This document shows positions 1-7,850 of a stretch of DNA of 64,000 nucleotides, one piece after another. Under the pieces are notes generated by a model. The model was not told where the DNA came from. It did no database searches and was given only the letters and a program-made list of their open reading frames with translations. The translations under genes and the position numbers were made by a program. Position 1 is the stretch's first letter; the number at the start of each line of letters is the position of its first letter. This DNA comes from Firmicutes bacterium HGW-Firmicutes-9 (GTDB taxonomy: Bacteria; Bacillota; Clostridia; Christensenellales; CAG-138), in assembly GCA_002841395.1 (NCBI GenBank), contig PGZM01000006.1:62001-126000 (forward strand). The letters are read 5' to 3'.

Positions 1-448
1 GCCGCCGGGCGAGGCGCTGCGCCAGTTGATGACGGATCGCGGCGAGAGCGTGCCCGTTTCGGGCGTGAAACTTTTTGACCTGTTGAAGCGCACCAACATC
101 CGCTATACGGATTTGCTTTCGGTCTTCACCTCGCTTTCTCCACTCGATTGGGAGACAGAGGAGCGCGTAGAAACCCTTGCGCGGTACGACGGCTATATTC
201 AAAAGCAGCGCGAGCAGGTTGAGCGAAATCGCGCGCTGGAGAACACCGAATTGCCCGCGGATATCGATTATCTGTCGCTGGACGGACTGCGCCTCGAAGC
301 GCGGCAAAAGCTCAACAAGCACAAGCCTGCCAGCATCGGCATGGCAGGGCGCATCTCGGGTGTCACACCTGCGGATGTCAACGTGCTGCTCATCTATTGC
401 AAGCGCGGTTTTCATACCGCCAAGCAGGAACCGGAGGAACGCGCATGA
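1..448 (+). CDS. mnmG: tRNA uridine-34 5-carboxymethylaminomethyl modification enzyme MnmG, C-terminal part
   Basis: Only the last 148 or so residues are present; the gene enters from the left edge. MnmG is the FAD subunit of the MnmE-MnmG complex that builds cmnm5U at the wobble base of certain tRNAs. The segment has the family's C-terminal tRNA/MnmE-binding helical domain, with the diagnostic stretches IDYLSLDGLRLEARQKL and SIGMAGRISGVTPADVNVLL. Its stop overlaps the rsmG start in an ATGA arrangement, so the two genes are translationally coupled. The mnmG-rsmG pair normally lies beside the replication origin in Firmicutes. The catalytic N-terminal part cannot be judged from this window. Confidence 0.95.
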   Translation, partial: PPGEALRQLMTDRGESVPVSGVKLFDLLKRTNIRYTDLLSVFTSLSPLDWETEERVETLARYDGYIQKQREQVERNRALENTELPADIDYLSLDGLRLEARQKLNKHKPASIGMAGRISGVTPADVNVLLIYCKRGFHTAKQEPEERA

Positions 449-1125
449 TCACAGAGATACTTTCTCCTTTGCGGCCGGATCTATCGGCGGCGCAGCTTGC
501 GCAGTTTGAAACCTACTACGCCATGCTCGCGGACTGGAACACGCGCGTGAACCTCACCGCGATTACGGAGCCGGAGGACGTCGCAAAAAAACATTTTCTC
601 GATTCTCTCGCGGCTGCACCGTATCTCAAGCAGGGCGCATCCATTGCGGACGTCGGCACTGGCGCGGGCTTTCCCGGCGTGCCGCTGCTGATCCTCCGAC
701 CGGATCTGAACGTCACATTGATCGACAGCCTGCAAAAGCGGCTGGTGTTTCTGGAAGCGGTGCTCAAGGAGCTGAAGCTCAACGCAGAGCTGGTTCATGC
801 GCGCGCCGAGGATGCGGGGCAGAATCCGAAGTATCGGGAGATGTTCGATGTTGCGCTGACCCGCGCGGTCTCCGCGCTGCCGGTACTCTGCGAGCTCACG
901 CTGCCGCTGGTCAAAGTCGGCGGAAAGAGCATCGCGTACAAGGGCGAGTCCGCGGAAGAGCTCGCCGCGAGTGCGAACGCGCTTGCGGTGCTGCATGCAA
1001 CGGCGGAGCGGGTGAGCATTCCCTCGGACTACGGCGCGCGGGAACTGGTGATCGTGACGAAAAGCGAAGCCACACCGAAGCAGTATCCGCGCAAAGCGGG
1101 AACACCGGCGAAAAAGCCTTTATAA
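445..1125 (+). CDS. rsmG: 16S rRNA (guanine-527-N7)-methyltransferase RsmG
   Basis: A 226-residue protein of normal RsmG (GidB) length. It uses SAM to methylate N7 of G527 in 16S rRNA; loss of the family member gives low-level streptomycin resistance in several bacteria. The Rossmann SAM-binding motif is clear (ADVGTGAGFPGVPLLI, about residues 70-85), followed by VTLIDSLQKRLVFLEAV and the later TRAVSAL motif. The ATG at 445 overlaps the mnmG stop by four bases. A longer reading from 397 would run far into mnmG and is rejected. No terminator follows, and the next gene is 33 bases away. Confidence 0.95.
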   Translation: MITEILSPLRPDLSAAQLAQFETYYAMLADWNTRVNLTAITEPEDVAKKHFLDSLAAAPYLKQGASIADVGTGAGFPGVPLLILRPDLNVTLIDSLQKRLVFLEAVLKELKLNAELVHARAEDAGQNPKYREMFDVALTRAVSALPVLCELTLPLVKVGGKSIAYKGESAEELAASANALAVLHATAERVSIPSDYGARELVIVTKSEATPKQYPRKAGTPAKKPL

Positions 1126-1158
1126 GAGTAAACAAACAAGCAGACTATAGGAGCGCAA

Positions 1159-2163
1159 TTGGAAAAGAGATCCGCAAACAGAAAAACACCCTCCCGCAGC
1201 GCGGCAAAGGCACACGCCGCGTCGCTTGCCGCGGGCAGCGCGGGGATGCTGATCGCCGTCTGGCTCATCTACGGCACGGTGACGATCGATCCCTTCCGCT
1301 GGGGACTGTTTGTGGAGGAGTTGATTATCGCAATTTGCGCGTTATTGGCGCTCCGGTTTCTATGCGTTCTGAACCTGCCGAAGTGGGTTTCGCTTGTCTG
1401 TATCATCGGCGTGCCTGCGGCAATCGTCTTGATCGGCTCGCTGTCGCTGCCGGAAGCACCCGCGGTGTTTGAGCGCGCATTGTGCCTTGCCGCAGCCGCC
1501 GCATTTGCGCTGTTGACGGCGCAACAGATGGACAACAAACCCGACGGCGTACTGCTCGCGGCGCTCATGATCTGCGTGTGTCTGCCGATTCTGTTCGCCG
1601 CCAACACGCGCTTGATCGACGAACTCAATCGCGCGCTTGTCATGGCGGGCGTGTTCATGACGGTGCTTGCAGTGCGGCAAAAGACGGTGTCGTTTGCCTA
1701 TCTTGCGTCTGTTGCGTTCGCGGTTGCCGGAGCTGCCGGATTGTATGCCGCGTTTGCGGGCGCGGGCGCGGGAATCGGCGCGCTGGTGCTTTCCCCGAAG
1801 CGAAAGCGCGGCGGCTGGACACTCGCCGCCGTGTTGATGGCGGCGCTGCCGGTTGCGGTCTGGTTCATTGCAAAGCTGCTGCTGCCGCAGAGCGGCGAAA
1901 TCTTCGCCTGGAACACGGCAATCGCGGGCGAGTTTTCGCAGATCATCCGTGTGCACCTGTTGCGCGCGCTGGCGGTGGGGCTTCTGCTGCTTGCGTTCCG
2001 GTTTTTCATCAAGCGGGAGGACGCGGCGGTTCCCGTCGTGCTCGCGCTCGCGGGATGCGCCGCAGCAAGGCTTTTGCCGTTTGTTTCGGCCCCGGAAGTC
2101 TGGACGGACGCGATGCTGCTTTGCGTGCTCGCGGGCGTCGGCGTTGCAAAAACCGCGCGATAG
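1159..2163 (+). CDS. Polytopic membrane protein of unknown function
   Basis: A 334-residue protein I do not recognise. A basic N-terminus (MEKRSANRKTPSRSAAK) is followed by about ten hydrophobic helices rich in Ala, Leu and Val, with no soluble domain and no obvious catalytic motif. The start is a TTG eight bases downstream of a TAGGAG ribosome site; no nearby ATG fits better. It follows rsmG by 33 bases in the same direction and may be read from the same transcript. A small-molecule transporter or an envelope polymer protein would be possible, but nothing in the sequence chooses between them. Confidence 0.7.
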   Translation: MEKRSANRKTPSRSAAKAHAASLAAGSAGMLIAVWLIYGTVTIDPFRWGLFVEELIIAICALLALRFLCVLNLPKWVSLVCIIGVPAAIVLIGSLSLPEAPAVFERALCLAAAAAFALLTAQQMDNKPDGVLLAALMICVCLPILFAANTRLIDELNRALVMAGVFMTVLAVRQKTVSFAYLASVAFAVAGAAGLYAAFAGAGAGIGALVLSPKRKRGGWTLAAVLMAALPVAVWFIAKLLLPQSGEIFAWNTAIAGEFSQIIRVHLLRALAVGLLLLAFRFFIKREDAAVPVVLALAGCAAARLLPFVSAPEVWTDAMLLCVLAGVGVAKTAR

Positions 2164-2217
2164 AATACCGCAATACCGCCATAAATTTGCGCGATTCTCG
2201 CGGAAAGACGCGCGGGG

Positions 2218-2246
2218 TTGCGGCGCAATACGGCAACTGATATAAT
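2218..2246 (+). promoter_or_regulatory. Sigma-A type promoter for the MATE gene
   Basis: TTGCGG and a perfect TATAAT are separated by 17 bases, about 100 bases before the MATE start codon. Both boxes and the spacing fit vegetative promoters. Confidence 0.75.
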
Positions 2247-2343
2247 TGCAAGACTGTCGGGAATGCCTTGTTTTACGGGGCATCCTTTTCACTATTTGAC
2301 GATGCGCCAATCTTTGTTGGATATGGCGCAAGGAGAACCTTTT

Positions 2344-3768
2344 ATGTTTCGTAAACGCGTTGCGGAACTCTTCGACCGCTCCTTCTGGGCGATCGCGCTT
2401 CCGCTGATCATACCCATCGCACTGCAAAACCTGTTGATGACCTCGTTCCGCCTGGTCGATACGCTGATGGTCGGCAGGCTGGGTGACGTTTCCATCGCCG
2501 CGGTCGGCCTCGCCGGCTGGGCGTCGTTTTTCGTTGAACTGCTCGCGTTCGGCATGTCCAGCGGAGCCGCCGTCTTCGTTGCGCAGTATCACGGCGCAAA
2601 CAATAAGGAAGGCATGCTTCGCACCTACGGTATGATGCTCCTGTTCATGGTGCCGCTCGGGCTTGTGTTCACGCTCGGTGTCGGGCTCTATCCTGAGTTT
2701 GTGATGCGCCTGTTCACGGATGACCCGCTGTTGATCGCGGCGGGAGTCAAATATCTTCAGTTTGCATGCGTTTCCTACCTTTCGCTGACCGTCAATCTCG
2801 CGATCTCGACCATGCTTCGCTGCACGGAGCAGGTGAAGATTCCGATGGTGACGAGCGGTATTTGCGCGGCGTTGAACGCGGCGCTCAACTACATCTTCAT
2901 CTTTGGCGCGTTTGGTCTACCCGCGATGGGCGTCGCGGGCGCGGGTCTTGCCACAGCGATCTCGTCGCTCATCAACCCGATCATGATGCTGGTCATTTCC
3001 TATGTGAAAAAGACGATCGTCATCGCGCCGCTGAAGCAGATTTTCGCGGTCAAGGGGTTTTTCAAGACCTTCTGGAGCCGTGCGCTTTCGGTGCTGCTCA
3101 ACGAGTTTTTCTGGAGCATCTCCATCCTCGTGGTCAACATGGTCTTCGGACGCATGGGTACGGACAACTACGCGGCGCTCACCGTGGAACGCACCATCGA
3201 AGGACTTGTGTTCGTCTTCTTCGTGGGCATCTGCAATGCCTGCAACATTCTCGTTGGCAAATCCATCGGCGCAGGGGATCACGCGCAGGGCATTCTCTAT
3301 TCACGCAGATTCATGGTGCTGACGCCCATCATCGGCGTGCTTGCAGGGCTTGTCATCATAGCCCTTCGTTACCCGCTGGTCGGCATGTTTGACCTTTCGG
3401 ATGCTGCGATGCAAACGGCGCGCACGCTATTGGTGATCTTCGCCATCGACGCCGTGGTGCGCTACATCCCGTATGTCGAGGTGGTCGGCATCTTCCGCGC
3501 GGGCGGAGACACGAAGATGGGTTTGATCATCGATCTGGTGACGCACTATGTATTCATCACGCCGGCCGTGATCCTTGCAGGCCTCGTGTTCAAGCTTCCG
3601 TTCATCACCACGTATGTCATCATGCTCGTGGTGGACGACGTCTCCAAGCTGTTGATCTCGATTCCGTATTATCGTACGATGAAATGGATTAAACCCGTGA
3701 CCCAGATGGAGCCGATCGACCGGGAAGCCGCGCTGGTTGAGAGCGGTTCGGAGCCGACAATCGTATAA
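2344..3768 (+). CDS. MATE family efflux transporter
   Basis: A 474-residue inner-membrane exporter of the multidrug and toxin extrusion (MATE) superfamily, which uses a sodium or proton gradient to expel organic cations, drugs or metabolites. Twelve hydrophobic segments are visible, with family signatures in the first half (PLIIPIALQNLLMTSFRLVD and DTLMVGRLGDVSIAAVGLA) and the matching second-half motif around GGDTKMGLIIDL. The ATG at 2344 follows an AGGAG site by nine bases. A longer in-frame reading from 2218 would begin inside the promoter and is rejected. The gene stands alone with its own promoter, so its substrate cannot be inferred from context. Confidence 0.92.
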   Translation: MFRKRVAELFDRSFWAIALPLIIPIALQNLLMTSFRLVDTLMVGRLGDVSIAAVGLAGWASFFVELLAFGMSSGAAVFVAQYHGANNKEGMLRTYGMMLLFMVPLGLVFTLGVGLYPEFVMRLFTDDPLLIAAGVKYLQFACVSYLSLTVNLAISTMLRCTEQVKIPMVTSGICAALNAALNYIFIFGAFGLPAMGVAGAGLATAISSLINPIMMLVISYVKKTIVIAPLKQIFAVKGFFKTFWSRALSVLLNEFFWSISILVVNMVFGRMGTDNYAALTVERTIEGLVFVFFVGICNACNILVGKSIGAGDHAQGILYSRRFMVLTPIIGVLAGLVIIALRYPLVGMFDLSDAAMQTARTLLVIFAIDAVVRYIPYVEVVGIFRAGGDTKMGLIIDLVTHYVFITPAVILAGLVFKLPFITTYVIMLVVDDVSKLLISIPYYRTMKWIKPVTQMEPIDREAALVESGSEPTIV

Positions 3769-3802
3769 AAACATCAACAGACCGCAAAAACGTGTGATTT
3801 TA

Positions 3803-3811
3803 TGGTATAAT
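3803..3811 (+). promoter_or_regulatory. Extended -10 promoter for ktrB-ktrA
   Basis: A perfect TATAAT is preceded by TGG, giving an extended -10 element. No good -35 box is seen 16-18 bases upstream. Transcription from here would leave an untranslated leader of about 170 bases. Confidence 0.6.
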
Positions 3812-3828
3812 CATCCATCGGAAAACGG

Positions 3829-3973
3829 GTATATCGCGCGGGTTTTGCGCGTATATCAAAACGGTCTCTACCAAAACCGTTCTTGAAGCATAGAATGCTT
3901 CGTGGAACATGGAATTTGATTACGGCAGCAAGCGGATAACGCCGCGCTGCGGCAGACGCGGGCAGCTGCCCGC
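3829..3973 (+). promoter_or_regulatory. Hairpin-rich 5' leader of ktrB-ktrA
   Basis: The leader contains five local inverted repeats: an ATAT/CGCGC stem (3831-3839 with 3847-3856), AACGGT with ACCGTT (3860-3865, 3876-3881), GAAGCAT with ATGCTTC (3885-3891, 3895-3901), GCCGC with GCGGC (3941-3945, 3949-3953), and a perfect 16-base palindrome at 3958-3973 ending just before the first possible ATG. I could not match it to a known riboswitch class. Ktr genes in Firmicutes are often under c-di-AMP control, so a regulatory leader is plausible but unproven. Confidence 0.4.
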
Positions 3974-3994
3974 ATGGGGGACATCATCCGGCAT

Positions 3995-5353
3995 ATGCGC
4001 AAACCAAAGATGGGAATAAAACCGATAAACGTTCTTCCGCTTGGGTTCATTGTGGTGATCTTGACCGGCACGCTCTTATTGATGCTGCCGATCTCGAACC
4101 GGAACGGCATGGCGCTTCCGCTGTTGAACGCGCTGTTTACCGCAACCAGCGCAACGTGCGTGACGGGACTTGTGATCGCGGATACCGCGACGCAGTTTTC
4201 GATGTTCGGTCAGATCGTCGTACTCATGCTGATTCAAATCGGCGCGCTCGGCATCATGACCATGTCGATGATTCTCTTCTCGTTCACAGGTAGAAAGATT
4301 TCGCTGCACGACCGCATGAGCATGGCGGAAGGCCTCGGTGAGAGCCGTCTGCAGGGTGTTGTCCGGCTTACGCGCGGCGCGCTGTTGGTCACAGGCATCA
4401 TTGAGCTCACGGGCGCAATCCTGCTCTCGGTTCGCTTCATTCCGCGATACGGCGTTGCCAAGGGCATTTGGTATTCGATTTTTCACAGCATCTCGGCGTT
4501 TTGTAACGCTGGATTTGATCTCATCGGCGGGTATCGTTCGTTTACGGAGTATAAGAACGATCCGTATCTGCTGTTTGTGCTGATGGCGCTGATCATCATC
4601 GGCGGTCTCGGTTTCGGCGTAATCATCAACCTGCGCAACACGCGGGATCTTCGCAGACTCCGCCTGCATAGCAAACTGGTGCTCACGGGTACTGCGTTTT
4701 TGATCATACTCGGTATGCTGACGTTTCTCTGGATCGAGTACGATAACCCCAAGACCATCGGCAACATGAGCCTGTTTGACAAGTTGGTCAACTCGATGTT
4801 CCAGGCGGTGACGCTGCGTACCGCGGGATTCAACACGATCGATCAGCTATCGCTGCACGATGCGAGCAAAGGCGTCGGCATTCTGTTGATGCTCGTCGGC
4901 GCTGGCCCTGCCGGTACCGCGGGCGGTTTGAAGATTACGACCGTGTTCACGCTTCTGCTTGCCGCGCGGGCCTATCTCCGCGGTACGTTTGAGACGGAAG
5001 CGTTCGGCCGTACGATTCCGCTGGAGCAGACGCGCCGCGCGCTGGCCATCACGTTGCTGGGCGGATTGTTCCTGCTCAGCATGACGACCATGCTCTCGTT
5101 TTCGGAGCAGGACATGCCGGCGGGCAGCCTCGGCATACTGAACCAGCTCTATGAAACCACGAGCGCGTTTTGCACCGTCGGCGTTTCTACGGGCGTAACC
5201 ACCGCAACGTCTCCCGTGACGCGCGTGATGCTCATCATGCTGATGTATGCCGGACGCGTTGGCATCATCACGGTCGCGGCGTCGCTTGTCGAGAGCACGT
5301 CTCGAAAAGAAGCCGTGCTGCATTATCCGCAGGAAGACATCCTGATCGGTTAG
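3995..5353 (+). CDS. ktrB: KtrB/TrkH-type potassium-translocating membrane subunit
   Basis: The ion-conducting subunit of a Ktr potassium uptake system, about 452 residues. Four MPM-like repeats each carry a selectivity-filter loop: SATCVTGL near the N-terminus, ISAFCNAGFDLIGG, TLRTAGFNTID, and the last around TSAFCTVGVSTG. These glycine filters and the length match KtrB rather than the larger TrkG/TrkH. Of three in-frame ATGs (3974, 3995, 4010) I chose 3995, because a perfect palindrome would cover the start region at 3974 and a G-rich stretch lies 14 bases before 3995; the choice is uncertain. The regulatory partner ktrA follows 70 bases downstream. Confidence 0.93.
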   Translation: MRKPKMGIKPINVLPLGFIVVILTGTLLLMLPISNRNGMALPLLNALFTATSATCVTGLVIADTATQFSMFGQIVVLMLIQIGALGIMTMSMILFSFTGRKISLHDRMSMAEGLGESRLQGVVRLTRGALLVTGIIELTGAILLSVRFIPRYGVAKGIWYSIFHSISAFCNAGFDLIGGYRSFTEYKNDPYLLFVLMALIIIGGLGFGVIINLRNTRDLRRLRLHSKLVLTGTAFLIILGMLTFLWIEYDNPKTIGNMSLFDKLVNSMFQAVTLRTAGFNTIDQLSLHDASKGVGILLMLVGAGPAGTAGGLKITTVFTLLLAARAYLRGTFETEAFGRTIPLEQTRRALAITLLGGLFLLSMTTMLSFSEQDMPAGSLGILNQLYETTSAFCTVGVSTGVTTATSPVTRVMLIMLMYAGRVGIITVAASLVESTSRKEAVLHYPQEDILIG

Positions 5354-5423
5354 GCGATCGGGTAAACATACGATCATTCGGATTCGAACAGAACTACATC
5401 TGCAAGGAGTAGAATTAACTATT

Positions 5424-6068
5424 ATGAGCAAAAGTTTTCTCATCATCGGTCTCGGACGTTTCGGACAGAGCACCGCGCGTATGCTGACCACGCTTGGGCA
5501 CGAGGTGCTCGCGGTGGATAAGCGCGCGGATCGCGTCAGCGCCGTCAAGGACAGCGTGCTGCATGCAGTGCAGGCGGACACGACGGATGAGCGCGCGGTC
5601 TCCCAGCTTGGCATCCGCAATTTCGACTGCGTGGTCATCTGCATCGGTGACGATATCCGCGCGTCGGTTCTTGCGACGGTTCTCTGCCGCGAGATGGGCG
5701 CAAAAAAGATCGTCGCCAAAGCGCAGGACGACCTGCATCAGAAACTCCTGATTAAAACAGGCGCGGATCGCGTGGTACAGCCGGAGCACGACGGCGGCAT
5801 TCGCCTCGCGCGGTCGCTGGTCTCCGACGGCGTGCTGGATGCGCTGGATCTTTCCGAAGAATACAGCATTCACGAAGTGCCGGTACCCAGAGACTGGGTC
5901 AACCACTCGCTCGCGCAGATCGACGTGCGTAATCGCTACGGTCTGTCGATCATCGCGCTCCGTCGCGACGGCCACGTGACCGTGAACATCAACCCGAACG
6001 ATCCGTTCCATACGGACGACTCGATCTATCTGCTCGGCGACGACGCGAGCCTCGATCGCTTCAACTAA
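5424..6068 (+). CDS. ktrA: KtrA/TrkA potassium-uptake regulatory protein (RCK)
   Basis: A 214-residue cytoplasmic protein that forms the octameric ring gating KtrB. The N-terminal Rossmann domain shows the nucleotide motif GLGRFG (residues 9-14) and the acidic residue ending beta-2 (AVDKRAD), which favours binding of ATP/ADP or NAD(H). The C-terminal TrkA_C domain (about 135-210) ends with DPFHTDDSIYLLGDD; in related proteins this domain binds c-di-AMP. An AAGGAG ribosome site precedes the ATG. The gene closes the ktr operon and is followed directly by a strong terminator. Confidence 0.95.
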   Translation: MSKSFLIIGLGRFGQSTARMLTTLGHEVLAVDKRADRVSAVKDSVLHAVQADTTDERAVSQLGIRNFDCVVICIGDDIRASVLATVLCREMGAKKIVAKAQDDLHQKLLIKTGADRVVQPEHDGGIRLARSLVSDGVLDALDLSEEYSIHEVPVPRDWVNHSLAQIDVRNRYGLSIIALRRDGHVTVNINPNDPFHTDDSIYLLGDDASLDRFN

Positions 6069-6083
6069 CTCTTGCTAAATACG

Positions 6084-6114
6084 ACAGCGGCGCAAATAGC
6101 GCCGCTGTTTTCTT
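6084..6114 (+). terminator. Rho-independent terminator of ktrB-ktrA
   Basis: A nine-base GC-rich stem (CAGCGGCGC with GCGCCGCTG) and a five-base loop are followed by TTTTCTTT, 16 bases after the ktrA stop. Confidence 0.9.
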
Positions 6115-6122
6115 TCGTGCGT

Positions 6123-6151
6123 TTGCCGTTTTTAGACAGTTCTGTTAAAAT
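6123..6151 (+). promoter_or_regulatory. Promoter of the acyltransferase-smr pair
   Basis: TTGCCG and TAAAAT are 17 bases apart, and TGT before the -10 makes it an extended element. The predicted transcript start near 6158 rules out translation starts upstream of it. Confidence 0.75.
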
Positions 6152-6179
6152 GCACTACAGGGATGAGACAAATCAACGA

Positions 6180-7487
6180 ATGGGAATGGATAAACGCATG
6201 GCAAACGCGAAACCGACGCTGGCGGAACAACTCCATGCGCGCAAGCTGCGCAAACCGCCGAAACTGATCTACTGCATGCTGGGCTATCTTTGGAAACTGC
6301 TCTATTTTAAAAAACTCGGCGTACAGGTCGAGATGAAAGCCGACCCGCGCAAAGAGAAGGGGCCGTACATCGTGGTCAGCAACCACGCGTCGCGCCTCGA
6401 TTATATCTACACGGGCGCGGTTCTATTGCCGGATACGCTGAGCTATGTCGCGGGATACAACGAGTTTTTCCGCTCGCACCTTGCGTTCATCTTCCGGCTG
6501 CTGCAGATCATACCAAAAAAGAATTTCACGCCGGATATCTACACCATCAAGGAAGTCGCGCGCATCCTCCGCTCTGGCGGACGCGTGATCCTGTTCCCTG
6601 AGGGCATGAGCAGCATCGGCGGCGGCAACCAGCCCTGCGCGATCGGCAGCGGCAAACTGCTCAAGCATTTCGGCGTGCCGGTCTATATCACCAAGATTTC
6701 CGGCGGGTACCTCACCAGCACGAAATACTGCCTTGACGAACGTCCGGGCGAGGTGCGTGTCTCCGTTGACCGGCTCTTTACGCCGGAGCAGCTCAAAACC
6801 ATGAGCGCAGACGAACTCCAGCTTGCGCTTGACGTCGCGATTCACCACGACGATTACGAATGGAACCAAAGTGAAAAGGTGCGCTACGACGGAAAAGGCA
6901 ACATGGCGTACCAGATGCACACGCTGCTGTATCGCTGCCCGCGCTGCGGCAAGGAGTTCACCATGCGCGGCGAAGGGGACACGATTCGCTGCCTCAGCTG
7001 CGGCAACGGCGCGCGCGTCAACGCGGACTACAGTTTTACCCCGCTGGACGAAACCTGCGTGCTGCCCAGGACACCGAAGCAGTGGTTTGACGAGGAGCGC
7101 AAGCACGTCTACCACGCATTGCAGGATGCTGCGTTCGTGCTGACGGAGCGGGTGCGCCTCGGTATGCTGCCGAAGTATAAGCCGCTCCAAAACCTTGCAA
7201 CCAGCGAGTTTGTCGGCGAAGGCGAAATCCGCCTCGATCACACCGGCTTTACCTATACGGGAACACGAAACGGCGAAGCGTTCTCGTTCCATCTGGAACC
7301 GAAGCTCTTGCCGACCTATGGCATGTGCACGGATGTCTCCCGCGTTTATACCTTCTTTGAAGGCGAGTTTTATGAGTTTTATCCCGAGACGGAATGCATC
7401 GCAAAGTGGCTGCTCGCAACGGAGGAGATCCACCGTATGCACGGCGGAGAATGGAAGAACTTCCCCTGGGCGGATACCTACGCGTAA
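6180..7487 (+). CDS. PlsC-type lysophospholipid acyltransferase with a zinc ribbon
   Basis: About 435 residues. The first half is a PlsC/LPLAT acyltransferase domain, which transfers fatty acyl groups onto lysophosphatidate or a similar acceptor at the membrane. It has the catalytic NHASRLDYI (the NHX4D box) and FPEGMSS (the glycerol-phosphate binding box). A four-cysteine zinc ribbon follows (CPRCGKEF and CLSCGNG, about residues 245-270), then roughly 150 residues with no recognised fold. Typical PlsC proteins are 200-250 residues, so the C-terminal half is an addition. Starts at 6180, 6186 and 6198 are all possible; 6198 has a GGA-rich stretch at good spacing. The Smr gene lies 24 bases downstream. 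Confidence 0.82.
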   Translation: MGMDKRMANAKPTLAEQLHARKLRKPPKLIYCMLGYLWKLLYFKKLGVQVEMKADPRKEKGPYIVVSNHASRLDYIYTGAVLLPDTLSYVAGYNEFFRSHLAFIFRLLQIIPKKNFTPDIYTIKEVARILRSGGRVILFPEGMSSIGGGNQPCAIGSGKLLKHFGVPVYITKISGGYLTSTKYCLDERPGEVRVSVDRLFTPEQLKTMSADELQLALDVAIHHDDYEWNQSEKVRYDGKGNMAYQMHTLLYRCPRCGKEFTMRGEGDTIRCLSCGNGARVNADYSFTPLDETCVLPRTPKQWFDEERKHVYHALQDAAFVLTERVRLGMLPKYKPLQNLATSEFVGEGEIRLDHTGFTYTGTRNGEAFSFHLEPKLLPTYGMCTDVSRVYTFFEGEFYEFYPETECIAKWLLATEEIHRMHGGEWKNFPWADTYA

Positions 7488-7511
7488 ACGCGCAGAGAGC
7501 GGAGAAACAGC

Positions 7512-7769
7512 ATGCAAAAACCAGCGGGAGCCACGCCTTCGACGGTGACGCTCGACCTCCACGGAAAAACGCAATATCAGGCGCGCATCGCGCTGGAAGC
7601 GCAGTTGCGGCGCAGCCGCGGCGTCTATCGCATCCGCGTGATCCACGGGTATCATAACGGAACCGCGCTGCGGGATCTCGTGCGCGGAGAGTTTGCGAGC
7701 CGCGCGAACGTATTGCGGATAGAGGCGGTCTCCGAGAGCGCGACGGATCTCGTCCTGCGGGAGCTATAA
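7512..7769 (+). CDS. Stand-alone Smr-domain protein
   Basis: An 85-residue protein that is little more than one Smr (small MutS-related) domain. It carries LDLHGKTQYQAR near the N-terminus and IHGYHNGTALRD, matching the LDLHG and HGxGxLR signatures. In the C-terminus of MutS2 this domain nicks DNA or cleaves RNA, and isolated Smr proteins act as nucleases or in ribosome rescue. There is no MutS ATPase part here, so the protein is stand-alone and not a truncated MutS2. It is co-transcribed with the acyltransferase upstream, which says nothing clear about its role. A GGAG site precedes the ATG. Confidence 0.8.
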   Translation: MQKPAGATPSTVTLDLHGKTQYQARIALEAQLRRSRGVYRIRVIHGYHNGTALRDLVRGEFASRANVLRIEAVSESATDLVLREL

Positions 7770-7781
7770 CGAAAGAAGCAC

Positions 7782-7808
7782 AAAAACGGAGCCAACGGCT
7801 CCGTTTTT
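7782..7808. terminator. Bidirectional terminator between convergent genes
   Basis: ACGGAGCC and GGCTCCGT enclose a three-base loop, with five A before and five T after, so it can serve both the Smr gene and the glycosyltransferase converging on it. The same stem recurs at 33359 and 34901. Confidence 0.88.
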
Positions 7809-7850
7809 GATTATCGAGTTGAACTCTGTTTGTGGGAAATGAGTTCGATT

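Noticed and set aside
3800-3885. Resemblance to a purine riboswitch (TATAATC, then CTCTACC)
   Set aside because: The second loop and the P2/P3 spacing do not fit; the CTCTACC lies in the loop of a simple hairpin.
5370-5405. Minus-strand GTTCGAATCC resembling a tRNA T-loop
   Set aside because: The flanking bases do not pair into a T-stem, and no acceptor or anticodon stem can be drawn.
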